Positions 29,159 to 35,868 of a stretch of DNA of 35,868 bases are shown here, piece after piece. The stretch's first letter is position 1; each line of letters opens with the position of its first letter. The notes below the pieces were generated by a model. The model was not told the DNA's origin. It saw only the letters and a program-made list of their open reading frames with translations, and ran no database searches. Location: NCBI GenBank assembly GCA_905204935.1, contig CAJLBJ010000022.1:1-35868 (forward strand), written 5' to 3'. The position numbers and the translations under genes were made by a program. The stretch comes from an uncultured Lactobacillus sp. (GTDB taxonomy: Bacteria > Bacillota > Bacilli > Lactobacillales > Lactobacillaceae).

Positions 29159-29986
29159 TTAATGGTTATCATTTCCGTCTAAATACCAAGGTTCTAGCGG
29201 TTCAAAGTAACGTCTAGCATACCAAAAAATAATTGCACCGATAAACAAAATTGCCGATAACCATTGAGAGACACGTAAAAAACCAAGCATCAAACTATCT
29301 GTACGCATTCCTTCGATAAAGAAACGTCCAAAGGAATACCAGATTACGTAACTAAAGAAAACTTCGCCTCTTTTGAACAAGTTTTTCTTTTGACGTAAAA
29401 CAATCAACAAAATAAATCCTGCAACATCCCACAATGATTCATATAAAAATGTTGGTTGATAATAAACGCCTTTAATTTGCATTTGTTCGATAATAAAGTT
29501 TGGCAAGTGTAAATTTTCTAAAAACTTTCGTGTCGTACTTTCACCGTGGGCTTCTTGATTCATGAAATTTCCCCAACGACCAATTCCTTGAGCCAAAATA
29601 ACAGTTGGTGCAATGACATCTAAAAACAACCATGGCGAAATCTTTTTACAACGACAATAAATAACTAAAACAATTAAAGCTCCTATTAATCCGCCATAAA
29701 TTGCAATTCCTCCATCCCAAATGCGATAAATTTCACTTGGATGTTGTGCATAGTATGACCATTCAAAAATCACATAGTAAGCTCTTGCACTAATAAGGGC
29801 AAAGGGTAAGGCCAAAAGGAGATATTCATAAAAATAATCCTCGTCTAAATTTCTTCTTTTACCTTCTCTTACGGATAAGACCACGGCAATCATCACTGCT
29901 AATGAGATGATAATACCATACCAATGAACTTGAATACCACCTAGATCAAAGGCAATTGGATTTAAAGCGCCTAAAAAACTTGTCAC
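29159..29986 (-). CDS. lgt: Prolipoprotein diacylglyceryl transferase
   Basis: Membrane enzyme that attaches diacylglycerol to the lipobox Cys of lipoprotein precursors. 275 residues with about seven hydrophobic segments. The Lgt signature is [13 protein letters not shown], and family residues HWYG near the N-terminus and the late [13 protein letters not shown] are present. The GTG at 29986 is preferred: GAGGTG lies just before it, while the longer frame would start inside that ribosome site. Six bases separate the longer frame from the hprK stop, so hprK and lgt are surely one transcript, a common pairing in Firmicutes. Confidence 0.95.
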   Translation of the reverse strand: MTSFLGALNPIAFDLGGIQVHWYGIIISLAVMIAVVLSVREGKRRNLDEDYFYEYLLLALPFALISARAYYVIFEWSYYAQHPSEIYRIWDGGIAIYGGLIGALIVLVIYCRCKKISPWLFLDVIAPTVILAQGIGRWGNFMNQEAHGESTTRKFLENLHLPNFIIEQMQIKGVYYQPTFLYESLWDVAGFILLIVLRQKKNLFKRGEVFFSYVIWYSFGRFFIEGMRTDSLMLGFLRVSQWLSAILFIGAIIFWYARRYFEPLEPWYLDGNDNH

Positions 29987-30001
29987 TCTCTTCACCTCAA
30001 A

Positions 30002-30946
30002 TTATTTGCTTTCATTAACTGAGTTTTCTTTAATCAATTGATTTAAATTGTTTTCAAAAGTTTTAGTTGCATCATATCCCATTGTCTTTGCACGATAATT
30101 CATCGCAGCAGCTTCAATAATGATTGCCATGTTACGTCCAACTTTAACTGGTATCGTGATACGCGGTACTTCAACATCAAAAATTTGAACCTTTTGTTCA
30201 CCACTACCTAGACGATCAAATTGCTTGTCTGGACTCCAGTTTTCTAGATGCACAATCAAAGAAATATCAGTATCCGAGCGGACTGCACCTGCGCCAAAAA
30301 GATTCATTACATCAATGATACCAACCCCACGAATTTCAAGTAAATGTTGTAAAATACGCGGTGCTTCTCCACGCAAAGTCTGTTCATCTTTTTGATAAAC
30401 TTCAACGCGATCATCAGCAATCAAACGATGCCCACGTTTAATCAAATCCAAAGCAGTTTCTGATTTACCAACTCCGGAATCACCAGTAATCAAAACACCT
30501 AAACCATAAATATCAACCAAAACACCATGTAACGATTTTCTTTCGGCTAATTTTGCTTCTAAATAATCGGTCACTCGTGCTAATAATCTAGTAGTTGGCA
30601 ATTTAGAACGCAAAATTGGAATATTATGTGCATTAGCAGCCTCTTCTAATTCTGTCGGTACCGATAAATAACGTGAAATTAAAAAGCATGGCGTCAAATC
30701 ACTTTGACATAACTTAGCCATAATTTCTACTTTTTGTTTTTCATCCATCTTATGCGCATAAGAAATCTCTGTCATTCCAAATAGTTGCAAACGTTCTGCA
30801 GGATAATAATCAAAATATCCCGTCAATTCTAGACCTGGACGTGAGATATCACTTGTAGTAATAAATTTTTCATTTAAATACTTAGCACCTGAATAAACAA
30901 TTAAATCGCATGAATCGACTAATTCTTGAACACTGACCTTGTTCAC
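30002..30946 (-). CDS. hprK: HPr kinase/phosphorylase
   Basis: Bifunctional enzyme that phosphorylates and dephosphorylates Ser46 of HPr, the switch for CcpA catabolite control. 314 residues from the GTG at 30946, which has AAAGGAG eight bases before it. The Walker A GDSGVGKS is at about 155-162, preceded by [10 protein letters not shown], and the HprK signature [21 protein letters not shown] follows. The longer frame from an ATG at 30985 adds 13 residues that run through the ribosome site. Linked with lgt and preceded by yvlD-like and pspC genes, as in many lactobacilli. Confidence 0.96.
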   Translation of the reverse strand: MNKVSVQELVDSCDLIVYSGAKYLNEKFITTSDISRPGLELTGYFDYYPAERLQLFGMTEISYAHKMDEKQKVEIMAKLCQSDLTPCFLISRYLSVPTELEEAANAHNIPILRSKLPTTRLLARVTDYLEAKLAERKSLHGVLVDIYGLGVLITGDSGVGKSETALDLIKRGHRLIADDRVEVYQKDEQTLRGEAPRILQHLLEIRGVGIIDVMNLFGAGAVRSDTDISLIVHLENWSPDKQFDRLGSGEQKVQIFDVEVPRITIPVKVGRNMAIIIEAAAMNYRAKTMGYDATKTFENNLNQLIKENSVNESK

Positions 30947-31024
30947 GCGTTTCACTCCTTTGTGGCTTTTAGCCCGATACTTCATCTTCTATTTTATCAT
31001 GTTAAAGACTTTTAGCCTATCGCT

Positions 31025-31366
31025 TTATCGTGCAAAGTGATTTGTGATGATTAAATTGACCCCACTTAAAATCAAAGCAATTAAAAAAGCAGATCCAAAA
31101 TTTGCAAAATAAAATCCACTTACAAAAATTGAAGTCAACATTAAGATAAACGCATTAATACACAAATAAAAAAAGCCCAGTGTCAAAATAGTAATTGGTA
31201 AAGATAAAACAACTAAAATAGGCTTAATCACCATATTTAAAATTCCTAAAATTACAGCTGCCATCAGTGCTACCCAGACATTAGCAACATGAAAATTAGC
31301 TGGAAACAAGCCAGCTGCTGCGATAAAAATAACCGCATTAAGCAACGCTCTTTGAATAAAATTCAA
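31025..31366 (-). CDS. YvlD-like four-helix membrane protein (phage holin family 4)
   Basis: 113 residues, almost entirely membrane segments (about 5-23, 27-50, 55-80, 85-110) with the NMVIKPILVVLSLPITILTLG motif that defines the YvlD/DUF360 family. Despite the family label it is not a phage lysis protein. It usually sits beside PspC genes, and a role in envelope stress is inferred from that. TTG start with GAGGA upstream. 20 bases after pspC. Confidence 0.85.
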   Translation of the reverse strand: MNFIQRALLNAVIFIAAAGLFPANFHVANVWVALMAAVILGILNMVIKPILVVLSLPITILTLGFFYLCINAFILMLTSIFVSGFYFANFGSAFLIALILSGVNLIITNHFAR

Positions 31367-31386
31367 TTCTTTTTCCTCACTTCTTT

Positions 31387-31716
31387 TTACTTATCTGAAA
31401 TATCTTTTTCCTTGACATCCGTAATAACTTTACGCTTGTGATCGCTTGTGTGTTGTTTTTGAGTATACGATTTAGAATTGCCAAATAAACTAAAAAGATC
31501 ATAATAAGAAGGACCTGGAGCCGGTGGCAAGGCAACCATCAAGACAACATACAAAACAATAGGGATTGTACTACTTAACCCAAAAAAAGAACAGATTAAG
31601 AAAAACACCAAATAAGCCACACGAACGGCCTTAGCCGAAACCCCTAGGTATTGTGCAATTCCACCACAAACTCCCGCAATCAAACGATTATTTGAACGTG
31701 TTAACTTTTTTTTCAA
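31387..31716 (-). CDS. PspC-domain envelope-stress protein
   Basis: 109 residues. An N-terminal PspC domain (KLTRSNNRLIAGVCGGIAQYLGV) leads into membrane helices (about 30-70), followed by a charged cytoplasmic tail. TTG start with AGGAGG seven bases upstream. PspC proteins sense or respond to membrane damage. Together with the YvlD-like gene this makes a small envelope-stress pair placed between phoPR and hprK-lgt. Confidence 0.88.
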   Translation of the reverse strand: MKKKLTRSNNRLIAGVCGGIAQYLGVSAKAVRVAYLVFFLICSFFGLSSTIPIVLYVVLMVALPPAPGPSYYDLFSLFGNSKSYTQKQHTSDHKRKVITDVKEKDISDK

Positions 31717-31746
31717 TATTTTGCCTCCTAATTAATTACTACTCAA

Positions 31747-31775
31747 ATTCTACAAATTATTCAGTCATCACGCAA
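31747..31775 (-). promoter_or_regulatory. Candidate pspC promoter
   Basis: Minus strand TTGCGT (31770-31775), 17-base spacer, TAGAAT (31747-31752), about 30 bases before the TTG start. No terminator was seen between phoR and this site, so read-through from phoPR is possible. Confidence 0.4.
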
Positions 31776-31826
31776 TCATTGATCCCATTTAGCTTAAAAT
31801 TTTAAGAAAAAATTCAAAGTTTATGC

Positions 31827-33185
31827 TTAGGAAAAATAAGGCAAATGAACTATAAATGTTGAACCTTGATTAAAACGACTTTCTAAACTAATAGTACCAG
31901 AAAGGCTTTCAACGCATTCTTTAACAATTGCTAATCCTAGTCCCGTTCCACCTGACACTTTACTGCGCGATGAATCAACCCGATAAAAACGCTCAAAAAT
32001 ACGGTCCTGTTCATCTTTTCTAATTCCACCACCCGTATCTTGAATGCTTAAACTCCATTCATTTTCTAATTGCTGTGCGCTAATAATTATTTGTCCACCA
32101 AATTTATTATAACGAATAGCGTTTTGAATTAAGTTGTTGATAATATGACGTAACTTATTTTTATCACAAATCACTTCTAACTGTTCTGGAATTTGATTGA
32201 TCACTTTAATTTGTTGTTTATTAATTAAGACTGTAAATGATTGCAAGGTATTACCAACCAACTTAGCTAATTTTATTGGTTCTAGTTGTAAAGCATGTTT
32301 TGCATCGATACGTGATAACGATAAAATATCATTAATCAAATCAGTTAATCGCAGACTTTCATCATGAATAATCTTTACAAATTGCTCAGTTGCTTGTTTA
32401 TCTTCCAGTGCACCTTGCAGTAAAGTCTCACTAAAACCAGTGATTGCTGTAACGGGCGTTTTTAATTCATGACTAACGTTACTTACAAAATCAATTTGCA
32501 TCTGCTCAATTCGTTTATTTTCAGTAATATCATATAACAAAAGCATCACAAAAAACTGTTGTTCACTAATTGGAACATAAATCACTTGCGCATCAATTGT
32601 TTTATCTTGTCCATCTAAATTTAAAGTCAGTTGTTTGCGTTGATCCTTTTTACTTCTAAAGGCATCTTCCACTAACTTAACTAAAGCAAAATGTCCCAAT
32701 AAGGTATAATAAGTCCTTCCTTTTTGATCCATTTCTTTCCCTAATAGTTCATTTAATGTATGATTGCTCAAATAAACTTCACGTTCTTGATCAATTACCA
32801 TTACACCAATTGTAATGTATTCAAGCAAACTAAAATAACCTCGCTGTTGCTTGGTATAAGCTTTAGAAAAGTCACGTTGCATACTTTGTACCGCATTGAT
32901 TGATTTACTTAACTGGTAGTAAGGATCGCGTTGATCTAAGATAATATGATTAGCTTTTTTCCCTGTCGATAAATCATTTAACTTTTGAACCATCAAATCA
33001 ACTTCAACTTTTAATTTGCGTGCTAACCAGATGTCTAAGCCATAATTAAAAATCGCTAAAATCACGGCATTCACAATTAACCAACCAAAAGAAAAATGTT
33101 GATGACTTATTTTAGCTATTATCCATGTTAAAATAAGAGCCGCCATGCAAAGTGCCCAGCGACCCAAAAAATGACTAATCTTCAT
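31827..33185 (-). CDS. phoR: Sensor histidine kinase, PhoR type
   Basis: 452-residue membrane kinase. Two membrane segments (about 8-25 and 32-52) with almost no extracellular loop, a HAMP-like linker, a PAS domain (about 115-220, GVMVIDQEREVYLSN), HisKA with phospho-accepting His239 in SNVSHELKTPV, and HATPase with N box NNLIQNAIRYN, G1 DTGGGI, and GGTGLGLAIVK. The start codon overlaps the end of phoP by 11 bases (translational coupling). The short sensor region implies signals from within the membrane or from partner proteins. Phosphate sensing is inferred only from family resemblance; pst genes are not in the window. Confidence 0.88.
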   Translation of the reverse strand: MKISHFLGRWALCMAALILTWIIAKISHQHFSFGWLIVNAVILAIFNYGLDIWLARKLKVEVDLMVQKLNDLSTGKKANHIILDQRDPYYQLSKSINAVQSMQRDFSKAYTKQQRGYFSLLEYITIGVMVIDQEREVYLSNHTLNELLGKEMDQKGRTYYTLLGHFALVKLVEDAFRSKKDQRKQLTLNLDGQDKTIDAQVIYVPISEQQFFVMLLLYDITENKRIEQMQIDFVSNVSHELKTPVTAITGFSETLLQGALEDKQATEQFVKIIHDESLRLTDLINDILSLSRIDAKHALQLEPIKLAKLVGNTLQSFTVLINKQQIKVINQIPEQLEVICDKNKLRHIINNLIQNAIRYNKFGGQIIISAQQLENEWSLSIQDTGGGIRKDEQDRIFERFYRVDSSRSKVSGGTGLGLAIVKECVESLSGTISLESRFNQGSTFIVHLPYFS

Positions 33186-33912
33186 CGACTACTCCTTCAA
33201 AACGATAACCAAATCCTCGTACTGTTTCGATATTGCGTGGTTTTTTAGGATCTGGCTCTATTTTTTCGCGTAAATGACTAACATGCATATCGACCATTCG
33301 TGTTTGTCCTACATAATCAAATCCCCAAACTCCATTTAACAATTTTTCACGACTTAAAACCCGATGTGCTCTCTTAACAAAATAAGCTAACAATTCAAAT
33401 TCCTTTGGAGTCAAATTGATAGGCTCTTCTTGACGCGTTACAGTATAATTTCCCAAATCAATTGTAAAATCTTTAAACTGATATACTTCTTGAGTTGCAG
33501 GCTTAACATCAACTTTTAGCTTTTCTTTATGACTGTCATTATTTTTAACTTTCATTCGCCGACCAATTGCTTTTAATCGGGCTAAAACCTCTCTAGGCGA
33601 AAAAGGCTTAGTTAAATAGTCATCTGCTCCTAATTCTAAACCAATAATTTTATCATATTCATCATCTCTAGCCGTCAACATCAAAATTGGCGTTTCAACT
33701 TTTTCTTGACGTAATTTTTTAGTAACTTCCATGCCATCCATCTCTGGTAACATCCAATCTAATATAATAAAATCATAATCATTTCGTAGAGCTTTTTGAT
33801 ATGCGCTTAAACCATCATATACTGCTTCAACCTCATAACCATCTTTTTTTAAATTATATTCGAGTAACGTTACAATCGCGACTTCATCATCAACTACTAA
33901 TACTTTTTTCAT
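33175..33912 (-). CDS. phoP: Response regulator, OmpR/PhoP type
   Basis: 245 residues. The receiver domain has acidic pair VVDDE, phospho-acceptor Asp52 (IILDWMLPEMDG), conserved Thr in MLTARDD and Lys in YLTKPFSP. A winged-helix output domain follows (about 150-240, NLTPKEFELLAYF, RMVDMHVSHLREKIE, VRGFGYRF). The frame could begin one TTG codon earlier; the ATG with AAAGGAAAAG before it is preferred. Pairs with the overlapping phoR. Preceded by the MinJ-like gene 28 bases upstream, so all three may be co-transcribed. Confidence 0.92.
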   Translation of the reverse strand: MKKVLVVDDEVAIVTLLEYNLKKDGYEVEAVYDGLSAYQKALRNDYDFIILDWMLPEMDGMEVTKKLRQEKVETPILMLTARDDEYDKIIGLELGADDYLTKPFSPREVLARLKAIGRRMKVKNNDSHKEKLKVDVKPATQEVYQFKDFTIDLGNYTVTRQEEPINLTPKEFELLAYFVKRAHRVLSREKLLNGVWGFDYVGQTRMVDMHVSHLREKIEPDPKKPRNIETVRGFGYRFEGVVDED

Positions 33913-33943
33913 CAAGCTTTTCCTTTCCTAAATCAACAGATAA

Positions 33944-35041
33944 TTAGTGAAATAAAATCAATCCTAATTCATGTGGAGCATCTGAATAAATTGCACCTTC
34001 AGCAATCTTAATTTCTCCTGCAAAATTACGTACTCTAAAGCGACAATATGCTGAATTTTTTTGCATAGCTGCATACAATTCCGTTTCATTGGTCACTTTT
34101 TGATCGTTACAGCTTAAAATTATATCACCAGCACTTAATTTCATTTTAGCTGCTGGTGTATTATTTTGTACAGCAATCACACGGACTCCTTCACTTGTTT
34201 CTACATACCATCCTTGTGCATCTTGTTCAAGACGATGCCTTTGCCATGCTTGCCAAAAACTAGTAAGTGCTAAAAAAACCAAACCACCAAGACTTATAAA
34301 CCAGCTAAGATAACTAAGGCCAACGAAAAGTAAACTTTCAATTAACAATATGACAGTTTGTTTACGGCGTAAGCTAACAACTTTGATAATAGATTGCTTA
34401 AACGTACGACAATTAATTCCTACCAAAAACGGAACTAACATTAAGCCAAACTCATGGCCTCCAAATGAAAAAAGTGGCCACAATGTTAAATCACTCTTAA
34501 ACAGATCACCTGGAATCAACAACAATACTGGAAAAACAGTAAATTCTTGCCACAAATAATAGGCAATTCTGCGTCCCCGTTTTCCTTGTCTAATTCGTGG
34601 TGTAAACCAAGAACTACTAGTTTTTTGTAAATATAACAAACGAAAACATAAAAAAAGGGCAATTAAAATAAATAAACTACTATTTATCACAGTTGTAGTT
34701 GTGAAAGTTATGCATTGATATAAAACAATCCCCAGTATTGCTACTAAGCTAGCATCAAATAAAGGGCTAAATAAAACAGCAATCATTGCTACGATTTGAT
34801 AAATAATTAATAATTTAGGTGGTAACATGACTCCTAAACTAAAAAATATAATCGAGCCTAAAACAAAGAATACAAAACCTTTTTTAACAAAATGTCGACC
34901 TTCATAAAAATCTCTATTAACCGCAATTCTAAAGGCCTTGCGTTCTTTTCGTACACGTAACAAATATAAAATAACCGTCATTACAATTCCAAGCCACCAC
35001 AGTGGCTGACATAAAAAATTAACGATTAATTGAATAAGCAA
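33944..35041 (-). CDS. MinJ-like membrane protein with C-terminal PDZ domain
   Basis: 365 residues. Seven or eight hydrophobic segments between about 10 and 265, then a PDZ domain (about 280-350, VRVIAVQNNTPAAKMKLSAGDIILSCN). The layout matches B. subtilis MinJ, the bridge between DivIVA and MinD that places the division septum. In lactobacilli such a gene commonly follows ftsEX and precedes phoPR. TTG start at 35041 with a GGGGG-rich site upstream at slightly long spacing. The region before it, normally ftsX, is occupied by an IS1182-like element, so its promoter may have changed. No protease active site is visible, so it is not a PDZ protease. Confidence 0.75.
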   Translation of the reverse strand: MLIQLIVNFLCQPLWWLGIVMTVILYLLRVRKERKAFRIAVNRDFYEGRHFVKKGFVFFVLGSIIFFSLGVMLPPKLLIIYQIVAMIAVLFSPLFDASLVAILGIVLYQCITFTTTTVINSSLFILIALFLCFRLLYLQKTSSSWFTPRIRQGKRGRRIAYYLWQEFTVFPVLLLIPGDLFKSDLTLWPLFSFGGHEFGLMLVPFLVGINCRTFKQSIIKVVSLRRKQTVILLIESLLFVGLSYLSWFISLGGLVFLALTSFWQAWQRHRLEQDAQGWYVETSEGVRVIAVQNNTPAAKMKLSAGDIILSCNDQKVTNETELYAAMQKNSAYCRFRVRNFAGEIKIAEGAIYSDAPHELGLILFH

Positions 35042-35170
35042 AATTTATTACCCCCTTACAAAACACCTACTCTATTAAGTATAACAAGTGTTTTACAAAA
35101 ATAGAATTAATTCTTTATGTTAACTTAAAAAAATATTATCTTTTTTTGCAAAAATCGTTTTCAATTAAAA
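35042..35170. other. Spacer between the MinJ-like gene and the IS1182-like element
   Basis: AT-rich. A minus-strand TATACT (around 35079-35084) could be a -10 for the MinJ-like gene, without a clear -35. No coding frame. Confidence 0.35.
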
Positions 35171-35198
35171 GGGGCTGGGAAAAACTCAGCTTCAATAA

Positions 35199-35239
35199 AA
35201 AAAAGGCTCACGTCAAAAAATTTGGCGTGAGCCTTTTTT
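35199..35239 (+). terminator. Long hairpin upstream of the IS1182-like transposase
   Basis: GGCTCACGTCAAA / TTTGGCGTGAGCC with one G-T pair, three-base loop, flanked by A-run and T6: about 19 base pairs in all. It would stop transcripts entering the IS from outside and so shield the transposase from external promoters. On the minus strand it is equally able to stop transcription. Confidence 0.8.
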
Positions 35240-35296
35240 ATGGCTAATCTCTTGCTAATATTAAGTTGAACAAAACCAATAAAGGAGAGGTTAACC

Positions 35297-35868
35297 ATGT
35301 ACAAGAATTATAACACATCTGAACTAGAATTAGATATTACTACTTATTCATTAAAATTACCATCTGACCATATTGCAGTTTTAATCAGCCACTTCGTGGA
35401 CTCAATTTTACTTAATATTCTTTCAGAAGAAACTTCACATACCGGTCGGCCTGCTTTTCATCCGGCTATGCTACTAAAAATGACGCTTTTTGCTTACCAT
35501 GAAGCTGTTTTTTCTGGTAGAAAAATTGCTAAATTAAATCAGTATTACCTTCCTATGATGTGGTTAAGTGGTAATACTCCCATTAGCTATAAAACTATTA
35601 ATAATTTTCGTTCTAGTGATCACGCTAAAAAGATTATTCAAAAAGCTTTTGTCCTATTTACCCTACTTTTATTTCAAAATGATATGTTAGGTTCTAGTGA
35701 CGCAATAAAAGAACTTATCAAAGAAACTGATATTAAACTAGTTGAGTTGGAAAAAGAAATTGAAGCCAAACCTAAGGTTAAAAAGGCGTTCAAAAAACAA
35801 ACATGTTCGTCGCAAATTAAAGAGTATCAAACGTAAATTGAAAGAAGATTTTCTTCCTAGAAAAGTGA
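35297..35868 (+). pseudogene. IS1182-like transposase, internally deleted and frameshifted
   Basis: ATG with AAAGGAGAGG. The first 130 or so residues match the family N-terminus (STGRP-like HTGRPAFHPAMLLKM, FSGRKIAK, NTPISYKTINNFRSS). After LFQNDM the sequence jumps straight to the late coiled segment (AIKELIKETDIKLVELEKEIEAKPK). The part that normally holds the first catalytic Asp (FIDGTK and the following FVWRKS region) is missing. A second lesion near 35787-35790 shifts the frame: the annotated frame ends at 35836, while the +1 frame continues the family sequence (SKNKHVRRK, then KLKEDFLPRK) to the window end. The protein cannot be active. Confidence 0.85.

Larger units (their letters stand above)
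35171..35868 (+). mobile_element. IS1182-like element, left part (runs off the window)
   Basis: Begins about at GGGGCTGGGAAAAACTCAGC (35171-35190), a guess at the left end because the right end is outside the window. It is followed by a long hairpin and a damaged transposase gene. Boundaries cannot be confirmed without the other end. Confidence 0.6.

Noticed and set aside
31025..31366. Phage holin and hence prophage remnant
   Set aside because: The family name is misleading; the motif is that of YvlD, which accompanies PspC, and no other phage gene is nearby.
31795..31815. Palindrome CTTAAAATTTTAAG after phoR as a terminator
   Set aside because: Pure AT stem and the T-run is on the wrong side for phoR, so I do not call it a terminator.

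Overview
The window is a stretch of AT-rich Firmicutes chromosome, most likely from the family Lactobacillaceae (a Ligilactobacillus- or Liquorilactobacillus-like species is my guess, not proven). The case rests on gene order: the cggR-gap-pgk-tpiA-eno cluster beside rpoN, the rapZ-yvcK-whiA cluster, hprK-lgt, and a PDZ protein-phoP-phoR block. CtsR, CggR, LexA and WalR-type operators of low-GC Gram-positive type are also visible. Most genes lie on the minus strand. The exceptions are a murE-like pseudogene, tRNA-Arg, clpP and two insertion sequences.

Layout from left to right. At 107-1558 is a plus-strand murE-like ligase wrecked by two frameshifts and a stop codon. From 2070 to 8086 the minus strand carries a secreted coiled-coil/3D-domain cell-wall protein behind a WalR-type box, then smpB, rnr, secG and eno. 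From 8196 to 12423 follow tpiA, pgk, gap and cggR, read from a promoter near 12553-12581 with a CggR-type operator in the leader. rpoN (sigma-54), a tRNA-Arg(CCG) and a histidine phosphatase come next. clpP, with a perfect CtsR operator, is convergent with whiA, and an IS3-family element sits in the loop of the bidirectional terminator they once shared. Further right come rapZ-yvcK-whiA, then uvrB-uvrA-luxS behind a LexA box, then pgcA, trxB, and the run phoP-phoR / pspC-yvlD-hprK-lgt. A MinJ-like PDZ membrane protein heads the phoPR genes. At the right edge a damaged IS1182-like transposase begins.

Functionally the window combines lower glycolysis and its sugar-phosphate-responsive repressor (CggR), carbon-catabolite signalling (HprK, possible cre site), cell-envelope control (PhoPR, PspC/YvlD, Lgt, 3D protein, RapZ/YvcK, WhiA, MinJ-like), RNA quality control (SmpB, RNase R), proteolysis (ClpP), DNA repair (UvrAB) and thiol redox (TrxB). 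I found no CRISPR array, prophage, defence island or clearly new multi-gene system. The novelty is at the level of regulation and genome decay: a terminator split by an IS, luxS placed inside an SOS operon, several dyads at promoters, and an unexplained 300-base block between secG and eno.
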